Below, one piece after another: positions 15,929 through 25,405 of a DNA stretch of 64,000 bases; position 1 is the stretch's first letter; every line of letters begins with the position of its first letter. Made by a program: the position numbers and the translations under genes. The notes under the pieces are model-generated. The model was not told the origin of the DNA, searched no databases, and worked only from the letters and a program-made list of their open reading frames with translations. The DNA is from Roseateles sp. (lineage in GTDB: Bacteria; Pseudomonadota; Gammaproteobacteria; Burkholderiales; Burkholderiaceae_C), in NCBI GenBank assembly GCA_019234295.1, contig JAFALK010000034.1:50880-114879 (forward strand), given 5' to 3'.

Positions 15929-17719
15929 ATGTTTCGCTACCTCGCCCTCGTCTGGGACGCTGCGCAGCCCGCCCACTCTGCCGCGGCACAACGTTTGGCC
16001 CACGCCTGGTGCGCACAGCTTGGCTGGGAGCCTGTCCTCACGCGCGCCGGAGTCCAGGTCTTCATCCTCGGTGCAAAGGCCGGCATCAACGAGGCGAGCC
16101 TCCTGCCCGGTGGCCAGGGGGTCGTGCTGGGCAAGGTGTTCCGCCGAGTTGATCCGGGCCAAACGTCCCCAGGACCCCCAGCGCTGGATGGCCAAGACGG
16201 CAAGCTCATCCTGGACAGCCGCGGCCGGACCCTCGTCGAATCCTTCTGGGGTCGATACATCGCCTTCCTTCCGACCGAGTGTGGCTCGACGGCCGTGCTG
16301 CGCGACCCGAGCGGCACCCTGCCCTGCTACCGGATCGTCCACGAGGGTGTCTCCATCGTGTTTTCCTGGCTCGAGGATGCGCTGCAGTTGCTGGGCGACT
16401 CGGCGAAGCTTGCGGTCAACTGGGACGCCCTTCTCACTCACATGCAGAGCGGGGCGCTGACTGGCAGAGAGACCTCGCTCGATGGCGTGACCCAGGTTCT
16501 CCCCGGCGAGCTGCTCAATCTCCAGCAGGAGATATCGACGCTGATGTGGAACCCGGTGGACATTGCTCGCACGGCGGCAATGCGCGACCCAGACGAGGCG
16601 ACACAGGCGCTCTGGCAGCAGGTCCTGGCCTGCACGCAAGCCTGGGCCAGCTGCTACGACAGGCTGCTCGTGCGACTGTCAGGCGGCGTGGACTCGTCCA
16701 TCCTCTTCAGTTGCCTCAGGCCTGACCGAACCGATGCCGATGTGCTCGGCCTTAACTACTACTCTGCGGGCTCTGACAGCGACGAACGTCACTACGCGCG
16801 TCTGACTGCGGCCAAGGTCGGGCGGGACCTGCTCGAGCGCGAGCGTGATCCCGACTTCCGTGTTGATCGCGTCCTCGAAGCCGCACGCATGCCGGATCCC
16901 GTGCGCTACGTGGGCTGGATGAACGCGGCAACCGATGCCAAGGTGGCCAGTGCCCATCGTGCATCGGCCATGATCACCGGCGCCGGCGGCGATTCGCTGT
17001 TCTACGAGTTCCCGCGGTGGTGGCCGGCCGCCGACTATCTACACATGAATGGCGTCAATGCCGGCTTCGCGACCGTCGCCATGGATGCGGCCCGGCTGGG
17101 CAAGGTGTCGGTCTGGCGGGCGATTTCCCTGGCCGTCAAGGACCGCTGGCGCCCCAGCCTCAGCGAACGAAGCTTCGTGGGACGGGGCACCTTGCTCTCG
17201 CCGGACTTGGTCCAGCCTCGTGACCGACAGCGCTTCGATCATCCGGGATTGGACAAGACGGACGACCTCCCCATCGGAAAGTACATGCAGACTCTCGCGC
17301 TAATGCAGCCTCTCGGCTACTACGACCCCTTCGAGCGGGACCGGGCGCCAGAGATTGTGAACCCGCTGTTCTCTCAGCCGCTGGTGGAGCTGTGTCTTCG
17401 GCTGCCGACCTTTTTGCTCGCCCAGGGAGGCCGTGGCCGAGCCCTGGCGCGGCGCGCCTTCGCTGCGGACTTGCCACCGCAGATCATCAACCGACGCTCC
17501 AAGGGCGGTCTGGAGGAGCATGTGCGGGCCGTCTTGCTGTCCAACATCGACTTCGTGCGGACGACGCTGCTGCAAGGCCAGTTGGCCGCGCGTCAGATGA
17601 TCGACCGCCCGACGATCGAAGCTTTGCTGTCTGGCGAGCCGACGGCCCTCGCTGGCCCCAACAGCCAGCTCCACGCGCTGGTGGCAGTGGAAGCCTGGCT
17701 GGCTCGCTGGTCCCACTGA
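15929..17719 (+). CDS. Lasso peptide cyclase (C protein, asparagine synthetase-like)
   Basis: A 596-residue protein starting at ATG 15929, 30 bases after the B frame. The N-terminal half is a degenerate glutaminase domain without the N-terminal Cys, as expected for lasso cyclases. The C-terminal half carries the ATP pyrophosphatase loop LSGGVDSS (about residues 250-257) and GAGGDSLF near 350. It would adenylate Glu9 of the core and join it to the new N-terminus of Gly1 after the leader is removed. The length is normal and no frameshift is seen, in contrast to the interrupted B gene. Confidence 0.95.
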   Translation: MFRYLALVWDAAQPAHSAAAQRLAHAWCAQLGWEPVLTRAGVQVFILGAKAGINEASLLPGGQGVVLGKVFRRVDPGQTSPGPPALDGQDGKLILDSRGRTLVESFWGRYIAFLPTECGSTAVLRDPSGTLPCYRIVHEGVSIVFSWLEDALQLLGDSAKLAVNWDALLTHMQSGALTGRETSLDGVTQVLPGELLNLQQEISTLMWNPVDIARTAAMRDPDEATQALWQQVLACTQAWASCYDRLLVRLSGGVDSSILFSCLRPDRTDADVLGLNYYSAGSDSDERHYARLTAAKVGRDLLERERDPDFRVDRVLEAARMPDPVRYVGWMNAATDAKVASAHRASAMITGAGGDSLFYEFPRWWPAADYLHMNGVNAGFATVAMDAARLGKVSVWRAISLAVKDRWRPSLSERSFVGRGTLLSPDLVQPRDRQRFDHPGLDKTDDLPIGKYMQTLALMQPLGYYDPFERDRAPEIVNPLFSQPLVELCLRLPTFLLAQGGRGRALARRAFAADLPPQIINRRSKGGLEEHVRAVLLSNIDFVRTTLLQGQLAARQMIDRPTIEALLSGEPTALAGPNSQLHALVAVEAWLARWSH

Positions 17720-17740
17720 GCGCTGCGAGGTCGCCGCTTC

Positions 17741-19555
17741 ATGAGACATCGTGGGCCATCGGTGCTCCGTCTGCTCTTCCAAGGGGCCGATCGGAGCGTG
17801 ATTTGGCGACTTGCCGCGGCCAATCTGCTGGCCATCACTACCGGAATGCTCTCAGGTTTGGCTCCGCTCGCGCTCAAATACATTGTCGACACCACCGCGA
17901 ACGGATCGACTCAGCGACATCTCTCCACGCCTGCCCTGGCCGGCGCGGCCTATCTCGGCTGCATCTGCCTTGGCAGGATGCTCGCTGAAGTTCGGCCCCT
18001 GCTGGCCAGCACGGCGGAGCAGAAACTCTTCACGGGTCTGCGCGTGCGCTTCTTCGCCCATGCCCTGGGCCTGCCTCTCGACGATCACCGTCGACGGCCC
18101 TGCGGCGCCATGCTCAACGATCTTCAGCAGGCGATTTCGGGCTACCAGATCATCCTGTTCAGCCTCGGCAACAGCGTCCTGCCCGTCCTGGTCGAGGGCG
18201 TGACGGTGACTCTGGTCTTGCTGTCACTGAGCCAGCCGGCGTTGAACGCGGCCTTCGCGGCGACAGCGGCCGCCTACCTTGCCGTCATGGCATGGCGAAC
18301 CCGCGGGCTCGGAGCAGCGGCCAGTGATGTTGTAAGCGCCAGCGCCAGCACGAACAGCTTGATCACGGACGGACTGCTCAACATCGAACCGATCAAATGT
18401 TTCGGTGTCGAGCGCAGCTCGGTGTCGGCGCTCGAACAAGCGGCCGTCGTTCTCCAGCGATCTTGGGCCCGATTGCACCGGCAGCGCATGCACACCGGCT
18501 TGGCCGTCACGACGGTCTTTACTGCCGCGATGGCGGGCTCCTTGACCCTGGCCGGGCAAGCCAGGACCGACGGCGAGATGACGGTCGGTGGGCTCGTTCT
18601 GGTGAGTCTCTACATGGCCCAAATTCTGAGACCTCTGGAGATGCTGGCCACAGCATGTCGAGATCTGTCCCAGGGCCTGCGCTTCGTCACGCCCTTGCAG
18701 GCGGTGTTCGATCAGCCTTCTGAGATCCAGATGTTGGACAAGGAGACGACACCAAGTACAGCGCCCCGCGCAAAGTCTCCAGGCATTCGCTTTCGGAACG
18801 TGACCCTGCGCTTCAGCGGCGGCGAGCCTGTCCTGGATGCCATGAGTCTGGACATTCCGGGCGGCCGCGCAACCGCCATCGTTGGCGCCAGCGGCTGCGG
18901 CAAGTCCTCGCTGGTTCGCGTGCTTCTGCGCCTGTGCGACGTGCAGGCCGGCGAAGTCCTTCTCGACGATCTGCCTACGACGCGACTCTCGCCGCCCCAG
19001 CTCCGATCAATGATCGCGGTCGTTCCACAAGACACCGTGCTTTTCAACACGTCGATCGCCGCAAACATTGCGATCGGGAAGGAGGGCGCGACGCCGTCCG
19101 AGATCATGAGCGCTGCGCGCCGCGCACGGCTTCACGACGCGGTCAGCGCCCTGCCCCTGGGCTACGACACCCTTGTCGGTGAGCGAGGCCTGAAGCTCTC
19201 GGGCGGCGAGCGTCAACGGATTGCCATCGCCCGTGCCATCTTGCGCGACCCGCTCATCTATATCTTGGACGAGGCCACATCGATGCTCGACGGCCCCACC
19301 GAGGCATCGATCATCGAAAACCTGCGAGAAGTCTCCTCGGGACGCACTGTCATCGTGATCGCTCACCGCCTCGCCGCCGTACAACATCTGGAGGACATTG
19401 TCGTCATCGCCCGAGGCCGGGTCGCCGAACGAGGCGGCCATGCCGGCTTGCTCGAACGGGGCGGCATCTATGCAGCCATGTGGCGGGCACAGGCACGGCC
19501 CTGCTCTCCAGACTGCAACCTCAGTCAGGCACAGGCTGCCAAGCACTTCCGATGA
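17741..19555 (+). CDS. Lasso peptide ABC exporter (D protein)
   Basis: A 604-residue half-transporter with an N-terminal six-helix membrane domain (about residues 20-310) and a C-terminal nucleotide-binding domain. Walker A is GASGCGKSS near 384, the signature LSGGERQRIAIARA near 486, and Walker B IYILDEATSMLD follows. It lies 21 bases after the cyclase gene in the same operon. In lasso loci such exporters give secretion and often self-immunity. There is no N-terminal C39 peptidase domain, so leader removal must rest with B. Confidence 0.93.
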   Translation: MRHRGPSVLRLLFQGADRSVIWRLAAANLLAITTGMLSGLAPLALKYIVDTTANGSTQRHLSTPALAGAAYLGCICLGRMLAEVRPLLASTAEQKLFTGLRVRFFAHALGLPLDDHRRRPCGAMLNDLQQAISGYQIILFSLGNSVLPVLVEGVTVTLVLLSLSQPALNAAFAATAAAYLAVMAWRTRGLGAAASDVVSASASTNSLITDGLLNIEPIKCFGVERSSVSALEQAAVVLQRSWARLHRQRMHTGLAVTTVFTAAMAGSLTLAGQARTDGEMTVGGLVLVSLYMAQILRPLEMLATACRDLSQGLRFVTPLQAVFDQPSEIQMLDKETTPSTAPRAKSPGIRFRNVTLRFSGGEPVLDAMSLDIPGGRATAIVGASGCGKSSLVRVLLRLCDVQAGEVLLDDLPTTRLSPPQLRSMIAVVPQDTVLFNTSIAANIAIGKEGATPSEIMSAARRARLHDAVSALPLGYDTLVGERGLKLSGGERQRIAIARAILRDPLIYILDEATSMLDGPTEASIIENLREVSSGRTVIVIAHRLAAVQHLEDIVVIARGRVAERGGHAGLLERGGIYAAMWRAQARPCSPDCNLSQAQAAKHFR

Positions 19556-19743
19556 ACTGCACGGGTCTCGCCTCGAGGCATTGCTTGCACTGATTCGGGT
19601 ATCGATCCGACCTCAACGGAAGACAACCCGTAGGCAACGCTGAAGTACCTGTGAACACGCAGACTGTTCAAACGCGTGAGCGATCAACGACGTGCAGGGC
19701 GACCTGCGCGCGCTCGCGGCAATGATCGAGCGCTTGTCATCAG

Positions 19744-22095
19744 CTACAACCCGCGTTTCGCCACTTTGCAAGAGGGCTGCTTGTCGGCGGCATCTTTCAG
19801 CCTGCTCATCTGCTCCCACCGAACGTACTGATCCTTGAGACTCGATTCGGTCTCGCCCGGGACCACGACCTCCGACCGCCTTTCACCATTCAACCAAAAC
19901 TTGTACCAGTCGACATTCCCCTGCAGCGAGATCATGCGCTCGCTGGGCTGAGTCAGTCCGTGACTACCGCCAGGTATGAAAATCATTTCGACGGGTTTGT
20001 ACTGGCGCCGGAGCAGCGAGTAGATGTCCCAGTTGTTGTGGACCTCAGGCCCGTAAGTCTCGATGCGCAAAGCTGCCTGGATGCAGTCCGTGTAGAGCGC
20101 TGGATCGTTGTCGATCCAGTGTTGCCTCGACGCCCCGTAGGGGCCTCCACCGTTTGCCTCTTCTTTTCGGACCTGGACGCCATCTCGCACCGCGTAGGTG
20201 ACGATGATCGACAGCAAGGTATTTGCATCGCCGTCGAGCGTGCTGGCGGCGCGGATGGGGATGTCCGAGAAGGTTAGCAAGTTGAGTACCTGCTCGCCGG
20301 TCGCACTCCAACCCAGAAGACCCACCCTCTGACGATCCACGAGGCCCGAAGCCGCAAGCTTTTCGACGGCGGCCCGCACGCCATCCTGCAAGATGTCAAT
20401 CTTGTCGCGAGCAGTGTCAATGCCGACGTCCGGAGGAAAGGACGGCACGGCAAGCACCAGAATGTTCTCGCGCAGTAGCGCCCGGCCAGGAAAGCCGCTC
20501 GTGAATCCATCGTAGGTATTCGAGCCATCGCGGTAAAACCTCTTCGGCGAGAAGCCATAGGTCTGAATCACCAGCGAATATTTCATTTTCGGATCGAAGT
20601 TGGCCGGCACCATCAGTCCCCCGTCCCACCTTCTGCCCTTTGCATCGACCCAGCTATAAGGGCTCATCGTCCCCCACGTCGCCTCCGAAAATTGCGGATT
20701 GAGTTCCGTGAGCCGCACAGTCTTGCCGCCCGGACCCTGCGCGGCGATGTCAGGCGGCTGGTTCAAGGACTCGCTGACACGCAGCGTCCACGGACCCTCT
20801 GGCGTCGCCTCGCCGCCAGCCGAGTCGGCGGAACCGGAGACTGCCAACTCCCTCCAACCACCATCGGAGCTCCGCTCAAATCGGCGACGCGAGATGCCGT
20901 CGATCGCCACAAAGGCGTCGCGGGATCCGGGTAACACCAAGACGTGATCCAGTCGGTCTCGAAGGACGGCTACGATCTTCCAGGCTTTGGTGTCGGGCCA
21001 GTACTCAATGATGTGCGACGCGGTGCGGGTCACCGACTTTCCATTCTGGTTCGGCAAGAACGTGCCGGCGATCACGATCGAGCGCCCCCCGTTCTGCCAC
21101 AGGCGATCCGTTCGTAAATGGTTCTTCTGGTAGGAATCGTCGGGCGCATCGAGGATGGTTTGCTCCTGCGCATCATCCAGCCGGTAGAGCACCATGCGGC
21201 GCGCGACGTACGTCACCGGCCGCGAGAAGTAGCCTAGCGGATCTTGAGTCAGAGAGGTTGCGTACGCCGCAGTGAACTCCGCGATGAGGGGGTACTGTTT
21301 GGCCCACGCCAACTGCCGCCACGCCTCAAACCGGGGAAGGACCGCCCAGCGCCCATCGGGTGAGATGTTCGCTGTCGGATACCCGCCGGAGCTCTCCGGG
21401 AATGACTCACCCAAAGCTCTGGCTGGCAGATGAGAGCCTGACTCCGTCACAAAGAACTGGAATCGGCGCTGCTGGTTGCGGAATCCTTCTTGGCCGAAGT
21501 GCACATTCCAGAACGAATTCGTGCCCACGACGATACTGCGAGCGCCCGGCGGCACGGCGGGGTCCGGGACCGGTGCTACGTACACCACCCGGCGCAGATC
21601 GCTCGCCACGTCAAAGCTCACAAGTCCCAAGGGGGCGTAGGTCAGTTGCGTGAGCTTGCGTGTGAGCACGTCGAAGCGGTAGGCCTGGAAGGGCTGGTCG
21701 TTGATCCGAGCCCGAAATACGAGGGTGCGGTCATCTATCCACCGGGCTTCGCGCAGTGGCGGGTCGTAGTCGTCATGGTCTTGCCGCGCATCCACCGTCA
21801 GCAAGGTGACCGGCACCGCGGCCCGGCCCTCGGCAAGCCGCTTGGGACTGAGATCGAGCCACAGCAGTTCGATGCGATTGAGATCCGCCGCCACATTGGC
21901 TTTGCGTGTCACGATAAAGGCTTGCTCTCGATCCGGAGAGATCTGGCTCTGCAAGGCGTCCTCATCGCCATTGACCGGCTGCACGATACGGGTGAACTCG
22001 ACAACCTCCTTGACGGTCGGACCGATACCGGCCCACGCAGAAAGGGTCGGCAGCATGACCGCGAGCGCGACCAAAGCCCAACGATGGATCGACAT
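19744..22095 (-). CDS. Lasso peptide isopeptidase (S9 prolyl-oligopeptidase fold)
   Basis: A 783-residue protein. The start at 22095 gives a clean signal peptide (MSIHRWALVALAVMLPTLSAWA); longer forms from 22155 or 22182 are possible. The N-terminal two thirds is a beta-propeller-like region. The C-terminal alpha/beta-hydrolase carries the nucleophile in GWSATG (near 595), Asp in NNWDIYS (near 690) and His in PGGSHGL (near 711). It matches the AtxE2-type enzymes that hydrolyse the isopeptide bond of threaded lasso peptides. It is convergent with the exporter gene and precedes no other enzyme. The signal peptide implies a periplasmic location, so ring opening would follow re-import across the outer membrane. 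It is somewhat longer than AtxE2 as I recall it. Confidence 0.88.
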   Translation of the reverse strand: MSIHRWALVALAVMLPTLSAWAGIGPTVKEVVEFTRIVQPVNGDEDALQSQISPDREQAFIVTRKANVAADLNRIELLWLDLSPKRLAEGRAAVPVTLLTVDARQDHDDYDPPLREARWIDDRTLVFRARINDQPFQAYRFDVLTRKLTQLTYAPLGLVSFDVASDLRRVVYVAPVPDPAVPPGARSIVVGTNSFWNVHFGQEGFRNQQRRFQFFVTESGSHLPARALGESFPESSGGYPTANISPDGRWAVLPRFEAWRQLAWAKQYPLIAEFTAAYATSLTQDPLGYFSRPVTYVARRMVLYRLDDAQEQTILDAPDDSYQKNHLRTDRLWQNGGRSIVIAGTFLPNQNGKSVTRTASHIIEYWPDTKAWKIVAVLRDRLDHVLVLPGSRDAFVAIDGISRRRFERSSDGGWRELAVSGSADSAGGEATPEGPWTLRVSESLNQPPDIAAQGPGGKTVRLTELNPQFSEATWGTMSPYSWVDAKGRRWDGGLMVPANFDPKMKYSLVIQTYGFSPKRFYRDGSNTYDGFTSGFPGRALLRENILVLAVPSFPPDVGIDTARDKIDILQDGVRAAVEKLAASGLVDRQRVGLLGWSATGEQVLNLLTFSDIPIRAASTLDGDANTLLSIIVTYAVRDGVQVRKEEANGGGPYGASRQHWIDNDPALYTDCIQAALRIETYGPEVHNNWDIYSLLRRQYKPVEMIFIPGGSHGLTQPSERMISLQGNVDWYKFWLNGERRSEVVVPGETESSLKDQYVRWEQMSRLKDAADKQPSCKVAKRGL

Positions 22096-22302
22096 GGATA
22101 GGGGGAGCGCCAGAAGGCGCTTGGCGCTTGGCAGACGAAAACAATGGAATGGCATGGGACGAGTCCTATCACTCGGACGCATGCGGCCCGAGGAAACACA
22201 AGGGTTGGGAATGAATCGCAGCGCAGGCCGCGGCGGTCAAATTGGCGCTAGAAGCCGCCGGAAGCCGCCGAAAACCGCTAGGGGTCGCCAGCGCCCAAGG
22301 TG

Positions 22303-25300
22303 CTACCAGCTCAAGGCAAGGCGCACGCTCGCATAACGCCCGCGCCAGTCGGCCTGGGTGACGTCGTAGTACGGCGCCGTCGACACGAATTCGGGCTGGC
22401 GGTCGGTCAGGTTGGCCACCGCCAAAGAGAGGCTGGCTTCCTTCGCGCTGGTCAGACCCAGACCCAACTGCTTCAGATCGAGCGACGCCGCGAGGTCGTG
22501 CATCCAGGTGCTCCCCAGGCCGCGTGAACTTGGCAGCACATCCCGGTAAGCCCCGAGGTAGCGGCTCGTCAGGCCCAGGCCCCACACGCCGCTGTCAAAG
22601 CCCAACGTGACCCGCCCCTTCCATGCCGGCGCCCAGTAGTCCGCAGCGCGCCGACCCAGCCGGTCCTCCACGGGCGCAGCCGGCGTGACCGCGACGTCGT
22701 ACTGCGTGGTCCGGGTGGCGCTCGCGCCTGCAGTCCACTTGCCTCCAGTGGCCTTCCAGGAATGCGTCATTTCCAGATCCGCGCCCGCAGTGCTGACGCT
22801 ACCGAAATTGACCTCGGTATACAGCACGCGCGTCACCGCGCCAGGCACGCCGCCAGCCGCTGGCGCGCGCGTGACCAGCCCAGGAAATAGCGCCTCGTTG
22901 TCGAGGGTGACCTGCGGCCACAGTAGCGAGATCAAACCATTGATCTTCACGCGCCATGCCGTCAGTGCGACGCGTGTCCCTGCCGAGTCCGGCTCCCAGA
23001 CGCCGCCGAACGAGATGGCCCTGCCCTTCTCAGGTTGCAGGTTGGGGTTCGCCGCACGCAGCACCTCGCCGCCGACGATCGGTGCGTTGCCTGCTTTGGG
23101 GTCAACGAGTCCGTATAGGTCGGTGGTGGCGCTGGTGGAATCCACATGCGTCTCAAGCAGGGTCGGCGGTTTGAACGAGCTTGCGGTTGAGGCACGAAAC
23201 ATCAGTGTCTTCACCGGCCGGAGTTCGGCACCCGCCTGGAAGGTATTGGCGCTTCCGAAGTCGCTGTAGTGATCGCGGCGACCGGCGAGTGTCAGCGCGG
23301 CTAGCTCGCCGCCCTTGGATGCGCCACCATCGGTTGCGCGCCCCAGGAGTGGGATGCGCGCCTCGCCGTAGACGGCGCCGCTGGTCCGGTCCGCTTCAAT
23401 GCGGAAGGCGCCCGGGGTGAAGGTCAGGTAGCGATCCTTCGACGCCTCGGCACCCGCAATGACATCGACAGGACCCGCAGGGAGGTCAAACGGAGAACCT
23501 CGCACGAAGGCGCTTGCCTGATCCCGGCGCCCATGGCCTTCACGAGGGGAGCGCGTCCAAATCCCATTCAGCACGTCCTCGTTGGCGGCCAGGCCGGTGG
23601 TGAACGGGTTGAGGGCCGTGGCCGCCGACGCCGAGCCGAGTGCCGCAGCCAGGGCCGTTGCATTCGGCACCGAGTTGGAAACGAAGCGGTGACCGTCGTC
23701 GCGGATCGTTGAGCCAGTGACCTCGAAATCCCAACCGGCCGACAACTCACCTCGGGTACCGATCAGCAAGCGCTTGAATTCGGTTTCTCTGGAGAGGCCT
23801 TCGGTGCCGTTCTGAACACCCAGACGCTCGGTCACGCGAACCGGCACGCCGAAGGGGTTGTAGAGATTATTGGCCGGCACCAGAACGTTGTTCATCTGAT
23901 ATCCGCCCTGCTCTGAGTGGATGCGGTCGCGCGCCACCGTCAGCTCGCCAAACACCGACAATTCATCGCCAACGCGACGCTCTCCAGCACCGTGCAGCGA
24001 CGCGCTCTCCGTGCCATACAGGAGCGCCGTGCCATGGCCGCTGGCCACGCCATTGCATAGGTTCGGCTGTCCCGCCGTGGCAGCAAAATCCGCCACCGAG
24101 AGCGCCTGTCCCACGGCAGCGGCCGGGATGCCTGCAAATGTCGAACTCAAGCCCGGCAGATTGGCGCCACTTGTGCTGACGACCGTGCCCGGCGTGCAGC
24201 TGCGCGTGCGTGTATCCACGCCTCCGAAGCTACGGTAATCTCCAGAATGAAAGAAGCCCCGATCGGCGAGAGTGAGGGGCGTCGCCTTGCTGTACGAACC
24301 GAGCACGATGAACGAGCTCGCCTCACTGCGAGCGCCGGTGCTCAGCGACACGCTACCGTCGCCGGTGCCCTTGCCCGACGCGACATGCGTGTTCAGCGCG
24401 ATGCCCTCCATGGACTTCTTCAGAATGACGTTGACCACTCCCGCCAGGGCATCGCCGCCATAGACTGCCGACGAGCCCACAGGCACGATCTCTACGCGCT
24501 CGACCGCGGCCATTGGGATGAGGCTGAGATTGAAGTAGTTGCCCGAGGATGACCCGACGGCCTGGATGCGCCGGCCATTGATCAGCACGAGCGTTGATCC
24601 CAACGGCAAGCCGCGAAGTTGGACCGTGCCCTGCCCGGTGGTCTGCCCGAACCCGCCTTCGCCCGTGCTGACTGACACTTCGTTCAAGCTGCTGAGGAAG
24701 CGCTCCAGCGTGGGTTGGCCGCTGCGCTCGAGGTCTCTTTGCGTGTACACGTTCACCGGCACGGGGCCTTCAGCATCGATGCGCTTCAGACGCGAACCGG
24801 TCACCACGACCCGGGTGAGCGGCTGGATCGCCGCCGCATGGGCGTCCAGTCCGAGGCCTGGGGTGCCATTGCCGTTGTCCCCGGGTGCAATGCGCCCGCT
24901 CGGCTCATCGTCGGAACCGGCAGCTCGATCCGCTGCGCCACCTGAGGGTTCCGCCTTGCGCGCCGCTGATGCAGGCGTCGCCGGCGCGGCCGGAACGGAC
25001 CGAATCACGATGGTTCCATCGGGCATCACCACCGTCTCGAGCCCCGACCCCTCCAGCGCCTGACGAATGGCCTCGGCTGCCGTCAGTTGTCCTGACACGG
25101 CCTTCGATGAGCGGCCTCCCACCTTGCCGGGATCGAACAGAACGGAAGCGCCCGTCTGCCTCGCTATCGATCGCAGTGATTCGCCAAGCGGCTGTGCGGG
25201 TTGATCGATGCGGTACTTGGTGGCGGAATCGGCGGCGAAGGCAAGCCCGCAGCTCAAGACCAACCCGACCGCTGTGCCACCCATCGCGAATCGGCGATCC

Positions 25301-25332
25301 CAACGACCAGCCCCGTTGAACTTGCTCTTCAT
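22303..25332 (-). CDS. FecA-type TonB-dependent receptor with STN signalling domain
   Basis: A 1009-residue outer-membrane protein from ATG 25332 (an in-frame GTG lies 12 bases upstream). It has a signal peptide ending near LAFAADS and an STN domain (about residues 40-95: YRIDQPAQPLGESLRSIARQ...), a low-complexity linker, a plug domain with LRGLPLGSTLVLINGRRIQ, and a C-terminal barrel ending in an aromatic strand (...VRLALSW). STN receptors pass ligand binding to a FecR-type anti-sigma factor, and fecR and fecI lie immediately upstream on the same strand. In isopeptidase-type lasso loci this receptor is taken to import the mature peptide; that is inference here. Confidence 0.92.
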   Translation of the reverse strand: MKSKFNGAGRWDRRFAMGGTAVGLVLSCGLAFAADSATKYRIDQPAQPLGESLRSIARQTGASVLFDPGKVGGRSSKAVSGQLTAAEAIRQALEGSGLETVVMPDGTIVIRSVPAAPATPASAARKAEPSGGAADRAAGSDDEPSGRIAPGDNGNGTPGLGLDAHAAAIQPLTRVVVTGSRLKRIDAEGPVPVNVYTQRDLERSGQPTLERFLSSLNEVSVSTGEGGFGQTTGQGTVQLRGLPLGSTLVLINGRRIQAVGSSSGNYFNLSLIPMAAVERVEIVPVGSSAVYGGDALAGVVNVILKKSMEGIALNTHVASGKGTGDGSVSLSTGARSEASSFIVLGSYSKATPLTLADRGFFHSGDYRSFGGVDTRTRSCTPGTVVSTSGANLPGLSSTFAGIPAAAVGQALSVADFAATAGQPNLCNGVASGHGTALLYGTESASLHGAGERRVGDELSVFGELTVARDRIHSEQGGYQMNNVLVPANNLYNPFGVPVRVTERLGVQNGTEGLSRETEFKRLLIGTRGELSAGWDFEVTGSTIRDDGHRFVSNSVPNATALAAALGSASAATALNPFTTGLAANEDVLNGIWTRSPREGHGRRDQASAFVRGSPFDLPAGPVDVIAGAEASKDRYLTFTPGAFRIEADRTSGAVYGEARIPLLGRATDGGASKGGELAALTLAGRRDHYSDFGSANTFQAGAELRPVKTLMFRASTASSFKPPTLLETHVDSTSATTDLYGLVDPKAGNAPIVGGEVLRAANPNLQPEKGRAISFGGVWEPDSAGTRVALTAWRVKINGLISLLWPQVTLDNEALFPGLVTRAPAAGGVPGAVTRVLYTEVNFGSVSTAGADLEMTHSWKATGGKWTAGASATRTTQYDVAVTPAAPVEDRLGRRAADYWAPAWKGRVTLGFDSGVWGLGLTSRYLGAYRDVLPSSRGLGSTWMHDLAASLDLKQLGLGLTSAKEASLSLAVANLTDRQPEFVSTAPYYDVTQADWRGRYASVRLALSW

Positions 25333-25405
25333 CTCTTGTCTCACTTTTTTAGTTGGTGATGAAGAGATGACGGGTCTTCAAGAGCGCTTTCAGCGGGGGA
25401 ATGCC

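Noticed and set aside
19556..19743. Possible coding remnant between exporter and isopeptidase genes
   Set aside because: A short frame reading DLRALAAMIERL looks protein-like, but it has no start and no family match; too short to call.
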